The notes beneath the pieces are model-generated. The model was not told the DNA's origin. It was given only the letters and a program-made list of their open reading frames with translations, and did no database searches. From positions 1 through 64,000 of the forward strand of contig JACRJO010000029.1 of the NCBI GenBank assembly GCA_016219985.1: DNA of 64,000 bases, given 5' to 3'. The DNA is from Sphingobacteriales bacterium (GTDB lineage: Bacteria; Bacteroidota; Bacteroidia; Chitinophagales; Chitinophagaceae). The position numbers and the translations under genes are program-made. Position 1 is the first letter of the stretch. The number at the start of each line of letters is the position of its first letter. This document shows positions 25,306 to 34,550 of the stretch, piece by piece.

Positions 25306-26259
25306 TTAGGGCATTTTCAGTGGATTTTTCAAACCGTTCATAAATTCCTCCCAAACCTCCCGGACAATTTCTCCAGCGGGTAAAATTGAATCCAGCAAGG
25401 CGCTGACCTGCCCGATCTCCAATTCACCCTCCTGTAAATCACCTTCAAACATACCCTTCTTTGCCCGGGCCCGCCCAAGCAATGCTTTTAGTTCCTCAAC
25501 CGGGGCGCCCCGCAGCTCGGCTTCCTTTACCTGCTGCGAAAAATCATTGCGCAATAACCGGACCGGGGTTAATTGTTTCATCATCAATTGGGTATCCCCT
25601 TCCTCCGAACCGATCACCTCTTTTTTAAAATTGATATGCGCGGAAGCTTCCTCACTGGCCACAAAACGGCTGCCCATTTGAACCCCCTCTGCGCCAAGCA
25701 CCAGGACAGCCAGCATCTGCCGGCCGGTAGCGATGCCTCCCGCCGCGATCACAGGGATCTTTACCGCATTGACCACAGCAGGAACCAGTACCAGGCTGGT
25801 TGTTTCCTCCCTGCCGTTATGCCCCCCGGCTTCAAAACCTTCCGCCACCACGGCTTCACAGCCGGCCTCCTCCGCTTTACGGGCAAACCGGGAAGAGCTG
25901 ACCACATGAACAACAATAATTCCCTTTTCTTTCAGCAAGGGAGTCCATGTTTGGGGATTTCCCGCAGAAGTAAATACAATTTTTACGCCTTCCTCCATCA
26001 GCACCCGGACATGCTTATCAATTTCGGGATACAGCAGCGGAAGATTGACCGCAAAAGGGCGGCTGGTAGCGGCCTTGCATTTTTGGATATGCTCCCGCAG
26101 CACATCCGGGTACATCGAACCCGCCCCGATAATGCCCAGGCCCCCTGCATTACTAACGGCACTGGCCAGTCGCCATCCACTGGTCCAGATCATACCCGCC
26201 TGGATAATGGGGTAATCAATCCCAAAAAGCCGGGTGATGCGGTTGGAAAACTTATTCAT
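25306..26259 (-). CDS. Nitronate monooxygenase / FabK-like flavoprotein
   Basis: This 317-residue TIM-barrel FMN enzyme has IDYPIIQAGMIWTSGW at its start, VVAEGFEAGGHNG (the AGGH loop), then PVIAAGGIATGRQM and GAEGVQMGSRFVAS. These match the nitronate monooxygenase family and its close relative, enoyl-ACP reductase II (FabK). The later AHINFKKEVI also looks FabK-like, so a role in fatty acid synthesis is possible. I chose the ATG at 26259; the longer frame to 26316 translates a repeat region. The gene is alone between repeat-rich spacers. Confidence 0.85.
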   Translation of the reverse strand: MNKFSNRITRLFGIDYPIIQAGMIWTSGWRLASAVSNAGGLGIIGAGSMYPDVLREHIQKCKAATSRPFAVNLPLLYPEIDKHVRVLMEEGVKIVFTSAGNPQTWTPLLKEKGIIVVHVVSSSRFARKAEEAGCEAVVAEGFEAGGHNGREETTSLVLVPAVVNAVKIPVIAAGGIATGRQMLAVLVLGAEGVQMGSRFVASEEASAHINFKKEVIGSEEGDTQLMMKQLTPVRLLRNDFSQQVKEAELRGAPVEELKALLGRARAKKGMFEGDLQEGELEIGQVSALLDSILPAGEIVREVWEEFMNGLKNPLKMP

Positions 26260-26268
26260 AGCAGGGAA

Positions 26269-26364
26269 GTTAAAGGGTTGAATAGTTGAAAAGTTAATAG
26301 GTTCACAAGTTAACAAGGAAACTCCTAAGAAACATCCTTCTCAACCCGTCAACCTGTCAACCCA
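26269..26364. repeat. Period-8 degenerate tandem repeats flanking a spacer
   Basis: Six octamers (GTTAAAGG, GTTGAATA, GTTGAAAA, GTTAATAG, GTTCACAA, GTTAACAA) run from 26269 to 26316. Three more (TCAACCCG, TCAACCTG, TCAACCCA) lie at 26341-26364, in the opposite sense, and run eight bases into the end of the nucleotidyltransferase gene. Confidence 0.8.
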
Positions 26365-27346
26365 AATCAATACTCGTATTATCCCCGATATTCAGCGACC
26401 GGGATTCCCCGCGGAGGTTGGTATCGCTGCCGATCACCGAGTCGTCCAGGACGATATCGAACAAATTGGAATAAGAGCCGATGATGGAATCCTTGACAAT
26501 GGAATAATCCACGGTCGTATTCTCCCCGATGGCTACATTGGGTCCGATGATTGAATTTTTTATCATGCAGCCCGTGCCGATACTGACCGGGGGAACGATC
26601 ACGGTGTTTTCATACTGGCTGGCATCTGCATCGGTCGCAAATTTTTTCAACAGCAGGGCATTGGACTCCAGAAGGGTTTCTTTCCTGCCGCAGTCAAACC
26701 AGTTCTCCACTTTAAATGACCGGAATTTCACACCCGCCTTGATCATACAATCCAGTGCATCAGTGAGGTTGTATTCGCCGTAGCTGCGCAGGCCCTGGCT
26801 GATATTGTTTTCCAGGCAATCAAATAGCTGGTCGCTTTCCCGGATCTTGTAAATACCCACCATGGCCATATTGGATTTGGGAATCTGCGGTTTCTCCACC
26901 ACATGCTCGATCAGGCCCTGCTCATTTATTTCCGCCACCCCGAAGTCGCGGGGATCTTCCACCTTACGCACCCCGATCATGGAATCCGGGCTGCTGATCA
27001 CTTCTTTTATATCGTATTCACAAATCGTATCGCCCAGTACCACGAATACCTCATCACGGGCGACGAGGTTCTTGGTCAGCCGTACCGCATGTCCAACACC
27101 CTGCCGGTCTGTCTGGTGCACATAATGTGATTTCAGCTCCGGGTAACGGGCATTCACATAATCCTCGATCTTCTCCCCGAGATAGCCCACGATGAAAATA
27201 AATTCCTGGATCCCGGCATCTTTCAGCTGGTCAATAATGATACTCAGAACCGTTTTTCCGGCCAGGGGAATGAGCGCCTTAGGCTGTGTATAACTATGCG
27301 GACGCAGTTTGGTCCCAGCACCCGCCACTGGTATGATAGCTTTCAT
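26357..27346 (-). CDS. Sugar-phosphate nucleotidyltransferase
   Basis: This 329-residue protein has an N-terminal nucleotidyltransferase domain starting MKAIIPVAGAGTKLRPHSY, with the nucleotide loop and QPKALIPLAGK that mark glucose-1-phosphate thymidylyl/uridylyltransferase-like enzymes. The catalytic-region segments VVLGDTICEYD and GVAEINEQGLI are also visible. The last 90 residues (IVPPVSIGTGCMIKNSIIGP onward) form left-handed beta-helix hexapeptide repeats. It would make an NDP-sugar for cell-surface glycans. The ATG at 27346 was chosen because the family starts at MKAII. No glycan genes are adjacent, so the exact sugar is not known. Confidence 0.88.
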   Translation of the reverse strand: MKAIIPVAGAGTKLRPHSYTQPKALIPLAGKTVLSIIIDQLKDAGIQEFIFIVGYLGEKIEDYVNARYPELKSHYVHQTDRQGVGHAVRLTKNLVARDEVFVVLGDTICEYDIKEVISSPDSMIGVRKVEDPRDFGVAEINEQGLIEHVVEKPQIPKSNMAMVGIYKIRESDQLFDCLENNISQGLRSYGEYNLTDALDCMIKAGVKFRSFKVENWFDCGRKETLLESNALLLKKFATDADASQYENTVIVPPVSIGTGCMIKNSIIGPNVAIGENTTVDYSIVKDSIIGSYSNLFDIVLDDSVIGSDTNLRGESRSLNIGDNTSIDLG

Positions 27347-27520
27347 GTATAAGCCAACAGGTTTGTCGGGCAACTGCCCGGGTAACTAATCAAAAGCCAA
27401 CGAAAGTAACCATTTTAGGCAAAAAACAAGATTATTCCTTTGACAAGTCCTGCCCCCCGGCCCCGAAAAGCGGGGGCTTAACCGAGGTCACAATTTATCA
27501 ACTTCCCCCGGTTTAGTTTT

Positions 27521-27547
27521 TTTGAATCCCCTACTCACTTAATTTTG
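27521..27547 (+). promoter_or_regulatory. Bacteroidota-type promoter of glyA, nearly leaderless
   Basis: A TTTG at 27521-27524 and TAATTTTG at 27540-27547 resemble the -33 and -7 elements (TTTG and TAnnTTTG). The spacer of 15 bases is shorter than usual. The -7 box ends four bases before the glyA ATG, so the transcript would be almost leaderless. Confidence 0.4.
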
Positions 27548-27551
27548 CGCC

Positions 27552-28829
27552 ATGCAAAAAGACACCCTGGTTTTTGACCTGATACGCAAGGAACTGGACC
27601 GCCAGCGAAATGGCATTGAACTGATCGCTTCAGAAAATTTCACCTCCCTGCAGGTGATGCAGGCGATGGGAACCGTTCCTACCAATAAATACGCAGAAGG
27701 CTATCCCGGCAAGCGTTACTATGGCGGTTGTGAAGTAGTAGATGAAATTGAGAACATTGCCATTGACCGGCTCAAAAAAATATTCAATGCTTCCTGGGCC
27801 AATGTACAGCCGCACAGCGGTGCATCCGCCAATGCGGCCGTGTTCCTCGCCGTTATGAAACCCGGTGAAAAATTCCTGGGACTGGACCTCAGCATGGGCG
27901 GTCACCTGACCCATGGCAGCCCGGCCAATTTCAGCGGAAAAACCTACCAGGCCCTGCATTACGGAGTGACCAAAGAAGGAATTGTAGATTATGACCAGCT
28001 CGAAGCCAAAGCAAGGGCGGAGAAACCCAAGATGATCATTTGCGGCGCTTCCGCTTACAGCCGTGACTGGGATTATAAACGGATCCGGGCTGTTGCAGAT
28101 GAGGTCGGGGCAATTGTATTTGCCGATATTGCTCATCCCGCCGGACTGATTGCCAGCGGTTTACTGAATGACCCGTTTGATCATTGCCATATCGTTTCTT
28201 CCACCACGCATAAAACCCTGCGGGGTCCCCGTGGCGGGATCATCACCCTGCGGCACGATTTTGAAAACCCCTGGGGCATTAAGGACCCGAAAGGGAACCT
28301 GAGGACCATGAGCCAGCTCCTCGATCTCGCCGTATTCCCGGGTTCACAGGGCGGGCCGCTGGAGCATGTGATCGCGGCCAAAGCCGTAGCCTTCGGGGAA
28401 ATTTTATCCGAAGATTTCAAAGCTTATGGCAAGCAGGTAATCGCCAATGCCCAGGCCATGGCCGCGGCCTTCAACAAGAGGGGATACCAACTGATCAGCA
28501 ACGGCACGGACAACCACCTGATGCTGATCGACCTCCGCAATAAAAACCTGACCGGTAAGAAAGCGCAGGAAACCCTGGACAAGGCCCATATCACCCTGAA
28601 TAAAAATGCCGTTCCCTTTGATGATAAATCTCCTTTCGTTACCTCCGGTATCCGTGTAGGGGTGCCTGCGATTACCACCCGGGGATTGAAAGAACCGCAT
28701 ATGGAGACCGTGGTGCACCTGATAGACAGGGTGCTGATGAATGCTGACGATGAAAAAGAAGTAGCTGCCGTGAAGGGCGAGGTAAGTGCTTTTATGCAGC
28801 AATTTCCCCTGTACCCGGAACTGGGATAA
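27552..28829 (+). CDS. glyA: Serine hydroxymethyltransferase
   Basis: This 425-residue PLP enzyme interconverts serine and glycine with tetrahydrofolate. The N-terminal [11 protein letters not shown], the [11 protein letters not shown] segment and the PLP-lysine motif [14 protein letters not shown] are all intact. Length is normal. It acts in the cytosol in one-carbon metabolism. The DUF4293 gene follows 33 bases downstream in the same direction and may be co-transcribed. Confidence 0.98.
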   Translation: MQKDTLVFDLIRKELDRQRNGIELIASENFTSLQVMQAMGTVPTNKYAEGYPGKRYYGGCEVVDEIENIAIDRLKKIFNASWANVQPHSGASANAAVFLAVMKPGEKFLGLDLSMGGHLTHGSPANFSGKTYQALHYGVTKEGIVDYDQLEAKARAEKPKMIICGASAYSRDWDYKRIRAVADEVGAIVFADIAHPAGLIASGLLNDPFDHCHIVSSTTHKTLRGPRGGIITLRHDFENPWGIKDPKGNLRTMSQLLDLAVFPGSQGGPLEHVIAAKAVAFGEILSEDFKAYGKQVIANAQAMAAAFNKRGYQLISNGTDNHLMLIDLRNKNLTGKKAQETLDKAHITLNKNAVPFDDKSPFVTSGIRVGVPAITTRGLKEPHMETVVHLIDRVLMNADDEKEVAAVKGEVSAFMQQFPLYPELG

Positions 28830-28862
28830 ATTCGTAGCTTAGTACCCCATTAAACAACCATT

Positions 28863-29285
28863 ATGATCCAGCGCCAGCAAACGCTCTGGCTCCTGCTCGC
28901 AACAGCGGCAGCCATCTGTAGTTTTATGTTCCCCTTTGTGACCGGGGACGAACTCCCCGATAACAGCCCTGTTCCTTCCCGTGCAGTCATTGATGCGGGC
29001 AGTAATTTTTTACTCCTGCTCACCACAGGGGCTTCGCTGGTCCTTTCCGCCTTCACGATCTTCCTTTACAAGAACAGGCCCCGTCAAACCTGGCTTTGCC
29101 TCGCCGGTATCCTGATCACCCTCCTCTTACTGGTATTGTATATAAAGGAAATGAACCGGCTGATCAAACCGGTGCTGGCCCTGAGCGCCCTGCTCCCGGT
29201 CCTGGTCCTGCTGAGTTATATCATGGCCTGGAGAGGAATCCGGAAGGATGAAAAACTGGTGAAATCGCTGGATAAACTTCGCTGA
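28863..29285 (+). CDS. DUF4293 family membrane protein
   Basis: This 140-residue protein begins MIQRQQTLWLLLATAAAI and has four hydrophobic segments (about 8-25, 50-70, 78-97, 103-122) and the cytoplasmic tail RGIRKDEKLVKSLDKLR. Both ends are characteristic of the Bacteroidota-specific DUF4293 family. The role is unknown. It is 33 bases after glyA. Confidence 0.9.
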   Translation: MIQRQQTLWLLLATAAAICSFMFPFVTGDELPDNSPVPSRAVIDAGSNFLLLLTTGASLVLSAFTIFLYKNRPRQTWLCLAGILITLLLLVLYIKEMNRLIKPVLALSALLPVLVLLSYIMAWRGIRKDEKLVKSLDKLR

Positions 29286-29302
29286 TCCCTTTACGTTAGT
29301 AT

Positions 29303-32071
29303 TTACTGTATGACGAGACGGCTGCTTTTCTGCAGGCTGTTTCCGCTGAGCCGCAGGTAATAGATCCCGGCGGGCAGCTGCGCCGGCAATTCCACGGTTT
29401 GAGCCGCATTGCCTCCCGGGTGATCTAACCGGGTACGGAAGACTTCCGAACCACTGCTGTTGTATAGCGCCAGGCGGAAACGCTCTCCCGCAGGCGCTGA
29501 CAGTTGCACCGTAAATTGCTGATGAACGACCGGGTTCGGATAAATACTGAATGATCCTGTTCCGGCATCGTTGCGGACCACTCTCACCACCTCGCTATAG
29601 GAAACAACCCCGCTGAATTCGGTTGCCTTTATCCGGTAAAACTCGGTAGCAGCCGGGTTTGCATCCATCACCCTATATTCTTCCTTTGTACCGGCATTGC
29701 TACGGGCGGCCAGTTCATCCAGGGCCTGGTAGCTGATGGCATCGGTTGATTTTTCCACGGTATAGGACCGTACACCTGATTCGGTACGGTTGGTCCACTC
29801 CACCCTGTTACGGCTGCCGTCTGTATAGGCTTTTACCCCGGTAAATTTTACGGCCAGCGGGTTGGTGGCGTTACTGGTACTGCCCAGCGTGAATGTACTG
29901 AAAGAGGCCACTGCATTTCTGGTTACAGTTCCCTGGCTGGCGGTGCCGGCAGCGCCACCACTGTTACCATGACTGTTCCAGTTAGTTCCGTCAAAATGTG
30001 CAACCGTTAAATCCGCGATATTGGTAACATAGGCAGCGGGGTTACAGGGACTGAGGCCGCTCCAGGACAGGGACACATCTACCACCGGGCCACCCGGTCC
30101 TGTTTCTTCCAGGTCCCAGTATTCACAAAAACTGATCTGTTTCAGTCCGGGGGCTGTGATATTGGTCCGGTTGGGTGGCGCCGACCTGAAATATTCCGCC
30201 CGGTATTCAGCCATTGTGCTCCCGGGAGCGGAAATGGAAACCGGGGCATAGACAGATGATTTGCCCACCGGAAAAATAAAAGGATCATCCCCGATTTTCC
30301 GGACAGGCCCCTCCACATAGCGAACCGGGGAATAGCTGCCGCCGGCAGCAGTGGCATTATCATTGATGGTCAGCAGGCTGGCCAGGCTGCTGATCAGGAT
30401 TCCATTACTGAGTTGCAGGGAACCGGTCACGGCAAAAGGCTGGTTCATGACAACAGCACCACTGGCATTATTCACAACCAGGTTCCGGACGGTATTCACA
30501 GAAGGCGCCGTAGTAAATGTTCCCGTAACACCTCCCCTGAATTCATAATCCGCATTGCTGTGAAAACTGCGGGTGGCAATCGCCGTGGAAACCGTACCGG
30601 CCACGGCATCCTGCTGCACACCGCCATCGTTCCCCGTTACGAGTACTGCACCACTGTTAAGTATAAACGCATTATTGATGCCAGCCGCGGTCCCGGTTGA
30701 ACTGACTAGTCTCCCGGTACCTGCATCCAGTGTGGCACCGGCATTGACCGTAAACTGTCCCGCCCAGCCTGCCGTTGTGTGGCTGCTCAGGTTAATATCA
30801 GATAATAACTGAAGCGTACTGCCATTGTTCACCTGGTAATTGACCCAGGCACAGCTGGCAGGTGTTGCTGTATAAATAGTTTGTGTACCGTTTTTTCTAA
30901 AAATGATCAGCCCGTTCGAAACCGAATTATCGGAGGTCCCGGTCTGGATGGCGCCCGTACCGGTGAGTTCCAGATTTCCGCTTAGCCGCAGCTCGGTAAA
31001 ATTGGGTGCATCGGATTCCCCATAAGCCATATCAAACAAACCGCCGCTTTGCGAAAAATTACCGGAAATATTTAAGATAATTTTATTCAGTGTGGCAGCA
31101 CTTCCTGTCTTGGTGTGGAAATCAAAATAAGTGGAAGTAACGCTGGTCCCTGTCATAATAAAATCAGCACCCACATTCACCGTTCCTGTAACATTGTCCC
31201 CCCCGGAAATAGCGAACCATGCATTTTCGCGGATGTCCAGGTTGCCGGCTACAGTCAGATTACAGGTACTGTTATTGGCCGTGGTCAGGTACAAGCCGTA
31301 CAAATTGGTATTGTTCACCACGAGATTACCATTGACGGTATTCAACTGGCCGTTCAGGTTAGCCCCGGTTGACTGGCCGGGGCAATCCCAGGTCAGGTTT
31401 CCGAAAGACTGGTTAAGACCCGCGGGAACCGAGGTCGTAAAACCGGTAATACTACAATTTGAAGAAGCATTCCAGGTGGCAGCCGGAATGGTCCCTCCAT
31501 TCGTGGCATGAATATAATTGGCCGCAGCACTCAACAGGAGATTACCCGCAGCAGCTCCCACTGTCCCCCCGTTGTTGACAATGGTTCCGCTAACGGTTGT
31601 AGCAGAATTATTCAGGTTGATGATCCCCCGGTCATTGGAAACAATATTCAGGCTAAGACTACCGGCAATGGAAACGGTATTGCCCGCACCGGCAAAACGA
31701 AGGGTCAGGGAACGGGTACCTCCTCCATTCTCCCCGATAATGGAGAGGCTGCTGCCTGCCTGGACATCCAGGGCAAGACCTGCATTCGAAAGGGTAAGCG
31801 TACGGGCGCCCCCGGTGGGAGTCAGGGTAACAGTGGTATTACCGCTAATGATTAAACGACCTATTGCCTGGGTAAGCACATTGAAAATCGTCTTAGCCCC
31901 ACCGTTATTAACCAGGAGGATATCGCTGGCAGCCGGGGCCGATCTTGAGGGAATCCAGTTAGCAGCGGTGGCCCAGTTCCCATCACCGGCCAGTTTCCAG
32001 GTATAAGTGGTTTGCGCTGCAGCCGGCAGCGTCAGCATAAGCAGGGATAGTGCTACAATCGGGTTTTTCAC
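29303..32071 (-). CDS. T9SS-sorted giant surface protein (beta-repeat type)
   Basis: This 922-residue protein has a signal peptide ending near AAAQ, then DGNWATAANWIPS, a motif repeated in many Bacteroidota surface proteins. A long Gly/Asn/Thr-rich beta-helix-like region (about 50-620) is followed by a low-repeat domain and a fibronectin-like part near 750-830 (VEWTNRTESGVRSYTVEKS). It ends with a type A T9SS sorting domain: FSIYPNPV and LPAGIYYLRLSG. It would be exported by the type IX system and attached to the cell surface, perhaps in adhesion. The paralogue at 34551-37064 shares its domain order. Confidence 0.87.
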   Translation of the reverse strand: MKNPIVALSLLMLTLPAAAQTTYTWKLAGDGNWATAANWIPSRSAPAASDILLVNNGGAKTIFNVLTQAIGRLIISGNTTVTLTPTGGARTLTLSNAGLALDVQAGSSLSIIGENGGGTRSLTLRFAGAGNTVSIAGSLSLNIVSNDRGIINLNNSATTVSGTIVNNGGTVGAAAGNLLLSAAANYIHATNGGTIPAATWNASSNCSITGFTTSVPAGLNQSFGNLTWDCPGQSTGANLNGQLNTVNGNLVVNNTNLYGLYLTTANNSTCNLTVAGNLDIRENAWFAISGGDNVTGTVNVGADFIMTGTSVTSTYFDFHTKTGSAATLNKIILNISGNFSQSGGLFDMAYGESDAPNFTELRLSGNLELTGTGAIQTGTSDNSVSNGLIIFRKNGTQTIYTATPASCAWVNYQVNNGSTLQLLSDINLSSHTTAGWAGQFTVNAGATLDAGTGRLVSSTGTAAGINNAFILNSGAVLVTGNDGGVQQDAVAGTVSTAIATRSFHSNADYEFRGGVTGTFTTAPSVNTVRNLVVNNASGAVVMNQPFAVTGSLQLSNGILISSLASLLTINDNATAAGGSYSPVRYVEGPVRKIGDDPFIFPVGKSSVYAPVSISAPGSTMAEYRAEYFRSAPPNRTNITAPGLKQISFCEYWDLEETGPGGPVVDVSLSWSGLSPCNPAAYVTNIADLTVAHFDGTNWNSHGNSGGAAGTASQGTVTRNAVASFSTFTLGSTSNATNPLAVKFTGVKAYTDGSRNRVEWTNRTESGVRSYTVEKSTDAISYQALDELAARSNAGTKEEYRVMDANPAATEFYRIKATEFSGVVSYSEVVRVVRNDAGTGSFSIYPNPVVHQQFTVQLSAPAGERFRLALYNSSGSEVFRTRLDHPGGNAAQTVELPAQLPAGIYYLRLSGNSLQKSSRLVIQ

Positions 32072-32537
32072 AACATGGATTTCAGTAGTAGGAAATGCTA
32101 ATCAGTAACTCTTACGAGAAACTAAGTGCAAGTTTATTAATCCCTAAGTAATTGGTAATGGTTTCACCTTACTAATTTGTTTTTTCTCGTAAAACTCCTT
32201 TTGCCCTGCTCGTAATAATACCCGGGCCGGGGCTGAACAATCTGCAATTGTTGATAAAAATCAAGTCGCCGGTTTCTTTTTTCCAAAAGTTCATTATCCC
32301 AACTATCAAAACCGGTGAAAAAAAAGGAAGTGACTCCTTGTTTTTCATATTGCTCATGGATAAACCCGTCAACCGGATGCCTTCAGAACAAACACCGGGT
32401 TTTTTCCGCACTTATGGATATGTCAGGTATTTCTTATCTCCCGCTAAGTATTAACTCATAAATCCCGATTTCATTATTGCGTTTCATAGGAATTGGGATT
32501 CGGGTTGTGTAGGTTTGTTGTATCCAAATCATCCTGT
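32072..32537. other. Divergent intergenic region between two surface-protein genes
   Basis: This 466-base AT-rich gap holds the promoters of the leftward and rightward surface-protein genes. A TAGGTTTG (32510-32517) upstream of the Kelch-like gene resembles a -7 box, but no good -33 element is spaced correctly. Short frames of 68-79 codons occur on both strands without recognisable sequence. I see no RNA or repeat element. Confidence 0.45.
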
Positions 32538-34475
32538 ATGAAGACCACCGTACTCTTCATTTCCACTCTCTTTACGAGCCTGCTTTCCCTTGCCCAGATC
32601 AGCCCGCTTACCCCCTGGACCTGGATGAAGGGGGACAATACCGTTGACAATCTTGGCATTTACGGATCCACCGGCGTTACCGCAACAACCAATAAACCCG
32701 GGGCCCGGACCTCTGCCACTACCTGGCGTGATAATGCAGGTAAGCTTTGGATGTTTGGCGGGATGGGATTCAGCAACAGCGCGCAGGGTTACCTGAATGA
32801 TCTCTGGAAATACGATCCCGCTTCCAACAAATGGACCTGGATGAAAGGAGACAGCAGCATTCAGCAATTCAGTGTATATGGGGCGCAGGGAACGGCAGCC
32901 GCCGCCAACAAACCCGGCGGTACTTATGCCAGTGTTTCCTGGACGGATGCCAGCGGCAACCTCTGGTTGTTCGGCGGCTTTGGCTATACAGACAATGATT
33001 TCGGCTTTTTGAATACCCTCTGGAAATACAATGCAGCCACCAATGAATGGACCTGGGTAAAAGGGGATAAAGTAATTGACAAACCCGGCGTATACGGCAC
33101 AAAGGGAAATGAGCACAATAATAATAAACCCGGGGCACGTTATGGCAGCAGCACCTGGACCGATGCCAGTGGGAATCTCTGGCTCTACGGGGGATATGGC
33201 TATAACAGCAGTACCAATGGAATATTAAATGACTTATGGCGGTACAACCCCGCCAGCAACAAATGGGCCTGGATCAGTGGCGATAATGCCGTGGAAGCCA
33301 CCGGCGTTTACGGAACAAAAGGAACAGCCAACCCGGGCAATAAACCCGGGGCACGCTATGTCAGTTCCTCCTGGAACGATGCTGACGGGAATTTCTGGCT
33401 CTTCGGGGGGTATGGCTATGATGCCGGCAGTTGCGGCAACCTGAATGATCTATGGAAATACAATCCGGCTGCCAATCAATGGACATGGGTCAGCGGCAAT
33501 AATACGATTAACCAGCTGCCTGTGTACGGGATACAGGGAACCGCTAATGCAGCCAATACACCCGGGGCACGTTATGTCAGTACTTCCTGGACCGATACCA
33601 ATGGTGAGCTATGGTTATTTGGCGGCTATGGAATTGACGGGGATGGGATCACCGGGTACCTCAACGATTTCTGGAAATACAGTCCCTTTACCAATACCTG
33701 GACCTGGGTGAAAGGCGATACCCGGGTTGACCAGCCGGGGATTTATGGCACCCAATGCCAGGCCAATGTAACCAACAAGACCGGTGCACGCCAGGGAAGT
33801 GTTTCCTGGTCCGACCAGGCGGGCAATCTTTGGCTCTTTGGCGGGTATGGCTATGATGCCGGCACTTCCGGAATATTGAACGATCTCTGGAAGATCAGCA
33901 GCTACAATGTAGTACTTCCCCTTAACCTGCTCCGCTTCAGCGGAACCCTCGGCAACGGGATAGCCAGCCTGAAATGGCTGACCGACCAGGAGTCCGGCTT
34001 CAGTCATTTCAGTATCCAGCGCAGTTTTGACGGAATTCAATTCCGTTCAATCGGTATCGTAAGTGCCGGTGGAAGAACGGGCAGCAATGAATATACTTAT
34101 ACAGATACGGATCTGCAGAACCACCCGGAGAAGAATGTATATTACCGGCTCCTGATCACCAGTACGGATAATAAATACACATACAGTAAAGTCATATTGT
34201 TCAGCCTGTCTCAGCCGGCCGGTTCTTTCCGGGTCTTTCCCAACCCGGCCACGAATACTGTGGTGGTTACAGTCAACCAGCAAAAAGCCGGAACAGCCAG
34301 CATCCTGCTGACAGATATGAACGGCAGCACGATCAGGCGTATTAACCAGTCCCTTTCAGCAGGCATCACCCATATGAGTATGGACTGCAGCACCCTTGCG
34401 CCCGCCACTTATATTCTCCGGGTTATTACTGCTGATGGAAACCTTTTACAGGAAAAATTACTGATCCTGCGATAA
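32538..34475 (+). CDS. Kelch-like six-repeat protein with T9SS sorting domain
   Basis: This 645-residue protein has a signal peptide (MKTTVLFISTLFTSLLSLAQ) and then six near-identical repeats of about 65-70 residues. Each contains WTWMKGDN, a GVYGTKGTAN-type loop, NKPGARY, WTDASGNLWLFGGYGYD and LNDLWKYNPA. The GG-Y-W pattern is that of Kelch beta-propeller blades, so a six-bladed propeller is likely. A fibronectin-like linker follows (about 465-560), then a T9SS sorting domain with FRVFPNPATN. The ATG at 32538 begins the signal peptide; the frame opens 45 bases earlier. The partner ligand is unknown. Confidence 0.88.
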   Translation: MKTTVLFISTLFTSLLSLAQISPLTPWTWMKGDNTVDNLGIYGSTGVTATTNKPGARTSATTWRDNAGKLWMFGGMGFSNSAQGYLNDLWKYDPASNKWTWMKGDSSIQQFSVYGAQGTAAAANKPGGTYASVSWTDASGNLWLFGGFGYTDNDFGFLNTLWKYNAATNEWTWVKGDKVIDKPGVYGTKGNEHNNNKPGARYGSSTWTDASGNLWLYGGYGYNSSTNGILNDLWRYNPASNKWAWISGDNAVEATGVYGTKGTANPGNKPGARYVSSSWNDADGNFWLFGGYGYDAGSCGNLNDLWKYNPAANQWTWVSGNNTINQLPVYGIQGTANAANTPGARYVSTSWTDTNGELWLFGGYGIDGDGITGYLNDFWKYSPFTNTWTWVKGDTRVDQPGIYGTQCQANVTNKTGARQGSVSWSDQAGNLWLFGGYGYDAGTSGILNDLWKISSYNVVLPLNLLRFSGTLGNGIASLKWLTDQESGFSHFSIQRSFDGIQFRSIGIVSAGGRTGSNEYTYTDTDLQNHPEKNVYYRLLITSTDNKYTYSKVILFSLSQPAGSFRVFPNPATNTVVVTVNQQKAGTASILLTDMNGSTIRRINQSLSAGITHMSMDCSTLAPATYILRVITADGNLLQEKLLILR

Positions 34476-34490
34476 ACCGGCAACCTGCAA

Positions 34491-34523
34491 AAAAAGGGCC
34501 GGTGTCAGTAAACTGCACCGGCC
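34491..34523 (-). terminator. Intrinsic terminator of the leftward T9SS gene
   Basis: The stem GGCCGGTG / CACCGGCC with an 11-base loop is followed, on the minus strand, by a run of seven Ts. It also lies just after the Kelch-like gene, so it may serve both. Confidence 0.78.
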
Positions 34524-34550
34524 GCTATAGTGGTCTTCGTATAAGTCCCC

